A stretch of DNA of 64,000 nt from contig OZ245996.1 of assembly GCA_965230205.1 (NCBI GenBank), positions 1,550,001-1,614,000 of the forward strand, in the 5' to 3' direction. The stretch is from CANLBN01 sp965230205. Lineage in GTDB: Bacteria > Pseudomonadota > Gammaproteobacteria > Pseudomonadales > Cellvibrionaceae. This document shows, one piece after another, positions 18,040 through 25,094 of this stretch (within the stretch, counting starts at the first letter, position 1; every line of letters starts with the position of its first letter). The position numbers and the translations under genes were made by a program. The notes below the pieces were generated by a model that worked only from the letters and a program-made list of their open reading frames with translations, ran no database searches and was not told where the DNA came from.

Positions 18040-18897
18040 TTAATGACCATATGGATGCATATCATGAGCAGGAAATGCTGGGTATTCAGTTACGGTGCTA
18101 AGCTTGCCAAAAGTTAATATATTTCGGCCATTAGCTTGTATTCTTCCATCATCTTGAGGAATAAATTCATAGGTTCCGTATGCTTGACCAACTCCCCATT
18201 TTTCGTGAATAATTTCACAATTAAATGTCATTAGGCTTCCGTCAGGAGTGATTAGAGCTGGATCGCTAGATTGATAATTTATGATTAATTCTCTTTTAGG
18301 GTAACCATAACGATCCGTGACTAAGATATTGTAATTGCCGAAAAACATCATATTGTTTGTTGTCGCTGTTTTGCCGACATGATCTCCACCTAACTCAATA
18401 CCGTTAGGGTCTGTAATGACAATATGAAAGCCTCCATCACGAATTATCCAGCCTTCACTGGGGACTCGTGTTCCAGATTTTGCATAGAGTCGATATTGGA
18501 TGTCAGGGTTGAATGTAAAGTCTTTAAACTCAATACGTCCATTTGCAACAAGTTCATCAACATTTAACCCGTATTCTGTATTGAAATAGTCTTTAGCGCT
18601 TTGCTCAAGGGCTGCTATTTCTTCGTCGGTTCTTTTCATTATTTCTTTTTGGAAAAACTCTCCATCGCAGAAGCCTCCATTACAGCCTGTAACTCCTGGG
18701 AAGGGTTCTGGATTATTAGGGTCAAATATGCCTGTGCCCATATAGAGTAAAACCTGATCAAATCCATCAGGTGTCGACATTTTTCCAGCTCTTCGTTTTT
18801 TATTATCGTCTGCATAACTTGTAGCTGAAAAGCAGAGTATGCTGATCAGTGTAATCAGTGCGGTCGTTATGTTTTTATAGGTATTAAGTGATTTCAT
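18040..18897 (-). CDS. Secreted protein of unknown function heading the acyl carrier operon
   Basis: A 285-residue protein with a signal peptide (hydrophobic to about residue 28, ending SYA-DD). I do not recognise the family. It has two close cysteines in VTGCNGGFCDGEF, a helical stretch (RTDEEIAALEQSAKDYFN), then a beta-rich part with GGFHIVITDPNGIELGGDH, MMFFGNYNILVTDRYG and GQAYGTYEFIPQDDGRI. The last part has the look of a small beta-barrel. It has a strong GAGGATAT ribosome site and is the first gene after the AraC regulator. It may bind or modify the pathway product outside the cytoplasm; this is inference from position. Confidence 0.6.
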   Translation of the reverse strand: MKSLNTYKNITTALITLISILCFSATSYADDNKKRRAGKMSTPDGFDQVLLYMGTGIFDPNNPEPFPGVTGCNGGFCDGEFFQKEIMKRTDEEIAALEQSAKDYFNTEYGLNVDELVANGRIEFKDFTFNPDIQYRLYAKSGTRVPSEGWIIRDGGFHIVITDPNGIELGGDHVGKTATTNNMMFFGNYNILVTDRYGYPKRELIINYQSSDPALITPDGSLMTFNCEIIHEKWGVGQAYGTYEFIPQDDGRIQANGRNILTFGKLSTVTEYPAFPAHDMHPYGH

Positions 18898-19237
18898 ATT
18901 GATATCCTCTTTTTCAAAATGAAAAATAGTTCTTGATAATATGGAAGTATTTTATTTTGTTGAAAAGAGTATGTACGGCTATTAGATATCAACTCTTTGT
19001 CAACGCGAAGAATGGTAGCTCATAAATTTTTAACAAAGAATGCTATTTAGTTCGTATTAAATGTTTAATCGTACAAAATAACTTTTTAAAATTAATGTCA
19101 TACATTTATGTTATCTATAAAGTATAGGTGTAATTATTGTTTGTGAGAAATATGAGGATGTAGGTGTCAATGCTTGGAAGATATATGAAGGGGCGAAAGA
19201 AGGGTATTTTTATTTTGAATTTTTTAATAAATAAATT
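18898..19237. promoter_or_regulatory. Probable operon promoter region
   Basis: This 340-bp, very AT-rich gap lies between the AraC gene and the first gene of the acyl carrier operon, both transcribed leftward. The operon promoter and an AraC-type activator site are expected here, but I could not pick a convincing -35/-10 pair or direct repeat by eye. Confidence 0.45.
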
Positions 19238-20191
19238 TTAGGCTGTAACGGGGTTGGATTGGCGACGAATTTTCCCGGGTGGTACAGAAAAGAAATCGTG
19301 AAAAGCGCGAGAAAAAGCAGCATCCGACTTGTAGCCTACCTTCATGGCGACTTCTGTTATTCCCTTTCCTTCGCTTAGTAGTGACCACGCAAGATTCATG
19401 CGAAACCATTTAAGATAATTTCCTGGAGTCCAGCCGCTCGTGTTTTTAAATGTTTCAGTAAATGCAGTTCTGGACAGCGCTGCATTACAAGACATTGATT
19501 TTAATGTCCATTTTCGTTCAGGAAAGTTATGAATAGCTTCTACTGTTTTCTTTAATTTTTCATGAGAGTAAAGAGCGAGTAAGCCAACAGTATCTTTTTT
19601 GTTAAAATAATATTGCCTTAATGAGAAAGTGAATAGCACTTCTGATAGCTTATTCTTAATTTCTTTTGCTCCTATCGTGTCATCTCGGCTAGCAATCAGC
19701 ATCATGTCTAATATAGGCATTAACCAGGGATAAGATTTATCGTTTTTGAGAATGATAACTTTTGGTAACCCATTCAATAAAAAATTACTTGCTTGATGTG
19801 TGAATTTAACTTGACCACATAAAATGCCTGCTTTAATGCACGTATCTCCATCAGGGCAGTTGAAAGGGAATGAATCCGATATAATGTCAGATCGACAGCT
19901 ATTAATGGGGCTCAGACTGTGATTTAGTTTGCTTGGCAAGATAATTAGGTCACCTTTGTTTAAGTTGGTTTTAATATGGCCTGGTACATCTAAGCTACAA
20001 TATCCATTGGTCACAAAGTAAAAGCAAGTTTGATCTATTTGTTTTGTGTTGAGGTTTTGCTTTTTACACTGACCTATATTGTGGCATATGTTGGCCTGAA
20101 GCCCCATTAATCGTATGACATCAGAAAAAGGGTCTATTTTTTCTTTGGTTGGAGTTGATGATAGCTTTTCAATACTTGTGTGGGCTCTCAT
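19238..20191 (-). CDS. AraC-family transcriptional regulator
   Basis: A protein of about 317 residues with a cupin-like effector domain (AraC_binding/cupin_6 type: YFVTNGYCSLDVPGH, then LNKGDLIILPSKLNHSL) and a C-terminal double helix-turn-helix. The latter shows WTLKSMSCNAALSRTAFTE and ITEVAMKVGYKSDAAFSRAF. The second ATG, at 20191, is eight bases from AAGGA and is preferred to the ATG at 20197, which is only two bases away. It lies directly upstream of the acyl carrier operon in the same direction and is the obvious candidate for its activator. Its own upstream region (20198-20687) is AT-rich and non-coding. Confidence 0.85.
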   Translation of the reverse strand: MRAHTSIEKLSSTPTKEKIDPFSDVIRLMGLQANICHNIGQCKKQNLNTKQIDQTCFYFVTNGYCSLDVPGHIKTNLNKGDLIILPSKLNHSLSPINSCRSDIISDSFPFNCPDGDTCIKAGILCGQVKFTHQASNFLLNGLPKVIILKNDKSYPWLMPILDMMLIASRDDTIGAKEIKNKLSEVLFTFSLRQYYFNKKDTVGLLALYSHEKLKKTVEAIHNFPERKWTLKSMSCNAALSRTAFTETFKNTSGWTPGNYLKWFRMNLAWSLLSEGKGITEVAMKVGYKSDAAFSRAFHDFFSVPPGKIRRQSNPVTA

Positions 20192-20197
20192 TTGCAT

Positions 20198-20687
20198 AAT
20201 CCTTATTAGGTAAGCTAGCCGTATTACATAGCTATTTAAAATTTAATGAATGTTAGTTTGATAACTATTATTAAAATTAAAGTAGCTTAAAAATTTTAAG
20301 AGATATTAAATCCCGTTATTACTCTTTATGTAAGCGTTGGAAATTCTGTGCTTAGATTTCTTTACGAGAGAGAAGTCTATTACACCATCAATTGGTAAAA
20401 TATGACTTGCATCTCGTCATAATAAATAAATTTTCTTAATAACTATAAATAGCTATAGACATTATATGTAAAGAGAAAATTGCTTCTGCTTGACCACAAA
20501 AAATCACCCTGATAGTTTATTGTGCAAGATATAAAGCTTTATAAGTAATGTAAGGTATACGTTACTTTTTAAGGGGCTCCTTTTGGTTTGGTAGGTAATT
20601 GCTGTGGGTAATTTTTATAAAAGGCGCCATATTTTTTATAATACAGCACCTCTAGTGAAAATCATTCATACAAATGCTATGGATAGC
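20198..20687. other. Non-coding AT-rich gap upstream of AraC gene
   Basis: This 490-bp gap contains the promoter of the AraC gene, an imperfect hairpin around 20544-20572 and the terminator of the SRPBCC gene at 20623-20650. I see no credible open reading frame or RNA gene. Confidence 0.5.
20623..20650 (-). terminator. Terminator of the SRPBCC gene
   Basis: On the minus strand GGTGCTGTATT pairs with AATATGGCGCC using G-U pairs, and TTTTAT follows. It lies 38 bp beyond the SRPBCC stop codon. Confidence 0.6.
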
Positions 20688-21116
20688 CTAAGCTGCTTGT
20701 GCAGCAGCATTGATATTGTCCATTAGCCCGCCAAGTGCAGCCTCTAGCATGCCAACTACCTCGGTTTCTGGCATTCCTTTTGGTTCGAAACTGGCCGCCC
20801 ATGAAAGTTCAGCTTCGCTATCAGTTATTTTTTTAACGGTTGCTGTTCCAATATAACCTTTAACGGGGAGTGGGGCATCTTCATTATCAATTGAGTACTG
20901 AAATTTCATTTCCTCATCACTATTCACTAAAATTGTCTCATGTATGTCGCCTTGCTCTGTTGAGCAAACTCTTTTGCTTCCTGCTTTATTATCATCTATT
21001 TTGCAGGCAGTTATCATGCTGGGAAGGTATTTATCCATAGAATCTGCTCTACTTACAATAGTCCATATTTTAGATGCTTCGGTATTGTATTTTTTCGTTA
21101 CTGATATATTTGTCAT
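20688..21116 (-). CDS. SRPBCC (polyketide cyclase/START-like) family protein
   Basis: A 142-residue cytoplasmic protein of the polyketide-cyclase-2 type: KKYNTEASKIWTIVSRADSM, then YLPSMITACKI, GSKRVCSTEQGDIHETILV and LSWAASFEPKGMPE. The fold makes a large hydrophobic cavity. The ATG at 21116 has AAGGA eight bases upstream; the ATG at 21125 would overlap this site. It is divergent from a TetR regulator with a dyad between them, so it is probably repressed by that protein. A link to the neighbouring acyl carrier cluster is possible but unproved. Confidence 0.82.
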   Translation of the reverse strand: MTNISVTKKYNTEASKIWTIVSRADSMDKYLPSMITACKIDDNKAGSKRVCSTEQGDIHETILVNSDEEMKFQYSIDNEDAPLPVKGYIGTATVKKITDSEAELSWAASFEPKGMPETEVVGMLEAALGGLMDNINAAAQAA

Positions 21117-21131
21117 GTTTTCCATCCTTTT

Positions 21132-21147
21132 TGTAATGGTCGTTACA
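21132..21147. promoter_or_regulatory. Candidate TetR operator
   Basis: TGTAATGG-TCGTTACA is an imperfect 16-bp dyad sited 16 bp before the SRPBCC start codon. The half-site CGTTACAT recurs at 21359-21366, nearer the divergent TetR gene. Shared half-sites on both sides of the intergenic region suggest control of both promoters by the TetR protein. Confidence 0.45.
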
Positions 21148-21433
21148 TTAAGGTTTTAATATATTACGAGATTCTATTTTATGTCAATGTTCAAACTATA
21201 AAGTAAAGTCTTTATTTCATGCGGAAATATAAAAAATAGGAACTAATGCACAGTATTTTAGCTATTTAGGGTATTAAAAAAGTTATTAATGCTTAATAGA
21301 TGATAAAAGAAAATTAATGTCGATATATGTTGGCTAATTTATTTAATTTTATAATTATCGTTACATAGCTATAAAAATGTACTATAGTTGAATTCTGTGC
21401 CAGTAAGTATTTATAAGTAGTGAGGTTATTTTC

Positions 21434-22033
21434 TTGAGAAAAAAAGCATTTGATGAAGAAGTGGTATTGCATAGGGTAATGCTTCTATTCTGGGAGAAAG
21501 GATATGATTCCACATCTATTGGAGACTTAGAGACAGAAAGTGGGTTAATAAGAACTAGTCTGTATAATTTTTATGGTAATAAAGAAAAACTTTTTCTAGC
21601 CGCACTCGATCTTTATATTCGAGAGCAATGCTCCCAGTGGGTTGAAATTATAAATAAGCAATTGCCCGTTATCCCTGTTCTCAATGAGTTCTTCGATTCT
21701 ATTATTGCCCACAATTGTAATTCAGAGACTCCTACGGGCTGTATGATTGCAGTAAATTCTACTGTGACAAGTGGCTTATCTTCTGAGACTAAAGAAAAAT
21801 TGCAGCTTGGGTATAAAACAGTTATTTCCTCATTGGAGAAGTTGTTTGAGAGAAATATTGAGCAGAAATATATCAGAAGCAGTGATGCAGCCTCAGCCCA
21901 TGACCTAGCGATTTATATTATGGGGTGCATTCAGGGTATTATGATTTTATCTCGAGCGCTCAACAATGAAGTTGACTTAAGAGCTATCAAAAGACAGGCG
22001 ATTAGGCATATAGAATCCTATACACTAAAATGA
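21434..22033 (+). CDS. TetR-family transcriptional regulator
   Basis: A 199-residue repressor. The N-terminal helix-turn-helix reads LFWEKGYDSTSIGDLETESGL, then SLYNFYGNKEKLFLAALDLY, a textbook TetR pattern. A ligand-binding helical domain follows, with TPTGCMIAVNSTV typical of the AcrR/YcdC-like subgroup. The start is a TTG eight bases after GAGG; no ATG precedes the conserved region. It is divergent from the SRPBCC gene. Confidence 0.87.
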   Translation: MRKKAFDEEVVLHRVMLLFWEKGYDSTSIGDLETESGLIRTSLYNFYGNKEKLFLAALDLYIREQCSQWVEIINKQLPVIPVLNEFFDSIIAHNCNSETPTGCMIAVNSTVTSGLSSETKEKLQLGYKTVISSLEKLFERNIEQKYIRSSDAASAHDLAIYIMGCIQGIMILSRALNNEVDLRAIKRQAIRHIESYTLK

Positions 22034-22191
22034 TATGACGAATTTTATACAGAAAGTGAGCGCTTGCTGGAATATTTTCCTATTTCCAGAAAAAGGTGAA
22101 TAATGAGATACTTTCCTTTTGTAGTGTAATATTCAATATTATATGCATGATTTAATTTATTTGAAGATTTAACCAGGTATTAACGACAAAT

Positions 22192-22803
22192 ATGATAGTT
22201 GACTTTAACTCGATTGAACCCTTAAGTCGTTACCATTTACTTGCTCAAACAGTAATACCCAGACCTATAGCATGGGTTTTATCAGTCAATGAAGACTCCT
22301 CGCTTAATTTAGCTCCCTTCTCGTTTTTTAATGTCATGTGCTCTGATCCGCCATTGTTGGTTATGTCTATTGGCAAAAAGCCTGGGGGAGACCTTAAAGA
22401 CACTCGGCGTAATCTTCTTAGTGGTCGTGAGTTTGTTGTTCATATTGCTGGTGTTGATAGTGTTGAAGCACTTAATGATAGTGCAACAGTACTAGATTAT
22501 GGTGAATCGGAAATCACCGCCAGTAGTTTACCTTTATCAGAGTTTCCTAATTGCTCATTGCCCCGGCTAACGCAGTGTCATATTGCTTACCACTGCAAGA
22601 TCTATGATGTGCACCAAATTGGCCCTAATCAGCAAGCAATGATTTATGCTGAAATTCTACAACTGCATATGGATGATAGTATCGTCGAGTACAATTATAA
22701 TCGTTATACCGTTGATGCTAAAAAAATCAATCCTCTATCCCGCTTGGGAGGTTCACACTATGCCTCGATGGGAGATATTATTTCGCTGGCTCGGCCAAAG
22801 TAA
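22192..22803 (+). CDS. Flavin reductase-like (flavoredoxin) protein
   Basis: A 203-residue FMN-binding split-barrel protein. AQTVIPRPIAWVLSVNE, LAPFSFFNVMCSDPPLLVMS and KDTRRNLLSGREFVVHI are typical of the flavin reductase/flavoredoxin family. It would bind FMN and supply or carry electrons in the cytoplasm. It follows the TetR gene by 158 bp and is followed after 36 bp by a membrane protein gene, but a functional link to either is not evident. Confidence 0.85.
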   Translation: MIVDFNSIEPLSRYHLLAQTVIPRPIAWVLSVNEDSSLNLAPFSFFNVMCSDPPLLVMSIGKKPGGDLKDTRRNLLSGREFVVHIAGVDSVEALNDSATVLDYGESEITASSLPLSEFPNCSLPRLTQCHIAYHCKIYDVHQIGPNQQAMIYAEILQLHMDDSIVEYNYNRYTVDAKKINPLSRLGGSHYASMGDIISLARPK

Positions 22804-22839
22804 GTATATTCTAAAGGTGAGTGGTATCTTTAGCTATAC

Positions 22840-23430
22840 ATGAACACTCCAGCTCATTTACTGATTAATCTCGCTGTGCTCTCTAGCCGTCGCTTGGATA
22901 ATGGGCGTTTGCACCAGTGTGGTGTGGCGATATTGTTAGGGGCTTTGTTGCCAGATGTATTTATGTTTATTTTTTATGGATATGAAAAATTTATCGTAGG
23001 CACTCATGAGCAAGAAATATGGCGGATTAAGTATTTTTTACCTCTCTGGCAAAATATATTTGATTTTTTCAATTCAATTCCTTTAATTGTTGCAGCTTTC
23101 TTGGTTGGCCTATATAGGAAGTCGCTTTTTCTTCAGGCCTTAACTTTGAGTATGTTGTTTCACTGCTTGCTGGATTTTCCTTTGCATAATGATGATGCTC
23201 ATCGTCACTTCTTTCCTTTAAGTGATTGGCGCTTTATCAGCCCATTTTCTTATTGGGATCCAAGTCACTATGGCCAGTATTTTTTATTTCTTGAGGTGAT
23301 TCTCTCATTGATAGCTGGAGTCTATTTGCTTGCTACTCACCATGCTCGATGGGTTAAGTTTATTAGCTGTTTATTGCTTTTTGTCTATTTGGGTTTTGGC
23401 ATTTTTGCTTACTATACTTGGGGCTTTTAA
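22840..23430 (+). CDS. YdjM-like membrane protein (putative metal-dependent hydrolase)
   Basis: A 196-residue integral membrane protein with about four to five hydrophobic helices. It starts MNTPAHLLINLAVL and has LLGALLPDVFMF, then FHCLLDFPLHNDDAHRHFFP and WDPSHYGQYF. The spaced His and Asp residues resemble the YdjM/DUF457 group of putative membrane metal-dependent hydrolases. Similar proteins are sometimes labelled cobalamin biosynthesis CobQ, which this does not support. No biochemical role is known. Confidence 0.6.
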   Translation: MNTPAHLLINLAVLSSRRLDNGRLHQCGVAILLGALLPDVFMFIFYGYEKFIVGTHEQEIWRIKYFLPLWQNIFDFFNSIPLIVAAFLVGLYRKSLFLQALTLSMLFHCLLDFPLHNDDAHRHFFPLSDWRFISPFSYWDPSHYGQYFLFLEVILSLIAGVYLLATHHARWVKFISCLLLFVYLGFGIFAYYTWGF

Positions 23431-23441
23431 GTTGCTACGGC

Positions 23442-23503
23442 GTTTCATCAAACTGTTATATTGCTGTCAATTTTCTTACATAAATCATTCACTGATCTTT
23501 CAC
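23442..23503 (+). promoter_or_regulatory. Pho-box array (six half-sites, 11-bp period)
   Basis: Six heptamers start at 23442, 23453, 23464, 23475, 23486 and 23497: GTTTCAT, CTGTTAT, CTGTCAA, CTTACAT, CATTCAC, CTTTCAC. Each is separated by a 4-bp AT-rich spacer. The PhoB consensus half-site is CTGTCAT with the same 11-bp repeat. The last site lies 53 bp before the start codon of the secreted nuclease, so PhoB would activate that gene under phosphate starvation. Confidence 0.85.
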
Positions 23504-23555
23504 TAAGTGGCGTTATTCTCTTCCTTTTATTAATTTATTTTTAAAGGAAATAAGT

Positions 23556-24851
23556 ATGAAGATACGCCAGCTTGTTTGTTTATTGGCCGGGCTAACAGGT
23601 TTAGCAACAAATGCCCATGCTGATAATTATCAGAATAATAACCCTTACATTTGTATGAGTAGTGACTTTTCGTCAGTTCAACAACGAAGCAGTGAGAATG
23701 CGATTCGCTTTGCTACCTTTAATGCTTTTTTGAATCGTCCTAGTGAGGGTGGTTTAATCAATGATTTACGTGATCCTAGCGACCAGTTAGGTGTTGGTGG
23801 TGCAGACACCCAGATTAGAGCAGTTGCCGAGATAATTCAGCGTGTACGCCCAGATATCCTTTTGCTTAATGAATTCGATTACGATCAATATGGAGTAGCA
23901 CTTGAGCTATTTCGTGAAAACTATTTAGCGGTAAGCCAGAATGGTCAAGAGCCTATTTATTACGGTTATACTTATAATGCGCCTTCTAATACCGGCTTAC
24001 CTTCAGGTCAGGATTTAGATAATAACGGCTCAAGTACTGGCCCTGGTGACGCCTTTGGTTTTGGATTCTTCCCTGGCCAATTTGGTATGGCTTTACTTTC
24101 GCAACACCCAATTGGTGATAGCGCTAGAACGTTCCAAAACTTCTTATGGAGAGACATGCCAGAAGCATTATTGCCCGATGATGCATCGACAGAAGAGGAC
24201 GCTGATTATTATAGCAAAGCTGAGTTAGATATTTTCCGCTTATCATCAAAAAGCCATTGGGATATTCCCGTTTCTGTCAATGGAACGACTATTCATGTAT
24301 TAGCTGCTCACCCAACGCCGCCAGTGTTTGATGGTCCGGAAGATCGCAATGGCCGTCGTAACCACGATGAGATTCGTTTCTGGGCAGACTATATTGGGTC
24401 AAGCGAACAGTCATCTTATATTCGTGATGATAAAGGCCAGCTTGGTGGATTAAAAGAATCAGAACGCTTTGTGATTATGGGAGATTACAATGCTGATCCG
24501 GAGGATGGTGATAGTTTTAATTTTGCAATTAACCAGCTTTTAAAGCATTCTGCAGTTAATAATGCTGTTGCTCCTGGAAGTCTCGGTGGATATGCCGATG
24601 CTGAAAGTGAAGGGTTAATGAATGATATCCATGGCGGTAATCCTACGTTAGACACTGCTGATTTTAACCCTAATGGTCCTGGCAATTTACGCGTTGACTA
24701 TGTGCTACCTTCGAAAAATGGTCTGAATACCATCTGTGGCGGTGTATTTTGGCCAGCGCCAACCGACGAAACTTATCGTTTGGTTGGTTCCGGTTTCCCT
24801 GTTGTCTCATCTGACCATCATTTAGTTTGGGTCGATGTCGAAGTAAAATAA
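23556..24851 (+). CDS. Secreted endonuclease/exonuclease/phosphatase-family protein
   Basis: A 431-residue exported protein with a signal peptide ending AHA (residue 22). It has the EEP (DNase I-like) fold: IRFATFNAFLNRPSEGG, RPDILLLNEFDYDQ, GDYNADPEDG (catalytic Asp/Asn), RVDYVLPS and SSDHHLVWVDVEV (catalytic His). It would cleave phosphodiesters of nucleic acids or phospholipids outside the cell. The gene is preceded by a Pho-box array and has AAAGGA before the ATG. With the next gene it forms a likely phosphate-starvation pair for use of extracellular DNA. Confidence 0.85.
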   Translation: MKIRQLVCLLAGLTGLATNAHADNYQNNNPYICMSSDFSSVQQRSSENAIRFATFNAFLNRPSEGGLINDLRDPSDQLGVGGADTQIRAVAEIIQRVRPDILLLNEFDYDQYGVALELFRENYLAVSQNGQEPIYYGYTYNAPSNTGLPSGQDLDNNGSSTGPGDAFGFGFFPGQFGMALLSQHPIGDSARTFQNFLWRDMPEALLPDDASTEEDADYYSKAELDIFRLSSKSHWDIPVSVNGTTIHVLAAHPTPPVFDGPEDRNGRRNHDEIRFWADYIGSSEQSSYIRDDKGQLGGLKESERFVIMGDYNADPEDGDSFNFAINQLLKHSAVNNAVAPGSLGGYADAESEGLMNDIHGGNPTLDTADFNPNGPGNLRVDYVLPSKNGLNTICGGVFWPAPTDETYRLVGSGFPVVSSDHHLVWVDVEVK

Positions 24852-24876
24852 AGGCAAGGCTTAGGTATTGTTCTCT

Positions 24877-24907
24877 AAAAAAGCTCTGATTTTTCAGAGC
24901 TTTTTTG
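24877..24907 (+). terminator. Rho-independent terminator after the first nuclease
   Basis: A GCTCTGA / TCAGAGC stem with a TTTT loop, extended by A6 on the left and T6 on the right. The T-run overlaps the first half-site of the next Pho-box array. Confidence 0.9.
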
Positions 24908-24977
24908 TCATAAATCGTTCATCAAACTGTTATTTAAGTGTCAATTTAATTACATAAATTCTTCATCGCCCTTTCAT
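24905..24977 (+). promoter_or_regulatory. Pho-box array (seven half-sites, 11-bp period)
   Basis: Heptamers start at 24905, 24916, 24927, 24938, 24949, 24960 and 24971: TTGTCAT, CGTTCAT, CTGTTAT, GTGTCAA, ATTACAT, TCTTCAT, CTTTCAT. Spacing is exactly 11 bp throughout. It precedes the 1009-residue secreted nuclease by about 118 bp. Several half-sites match those in front of the first nuclease, so both genes should respond to PhoB. Confidence 0.85.
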
Positions 24978-25094
24978 TTGTGAACACTATCCTCTGGTTG
25001 CTTTTTGTCTTTATAAAGCACGTCTGTTTATTAATTTTCGTTCATAACTATTAATAAATTAAGTCAATAATTATTTTCGTACAGGAGTTTAACT

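Noticed and set aside
20544..20572. Hairpin with T-run on the plus strand
   Set aside because: No plus-strand gene ends there, and the stem is only six perfect pairs.
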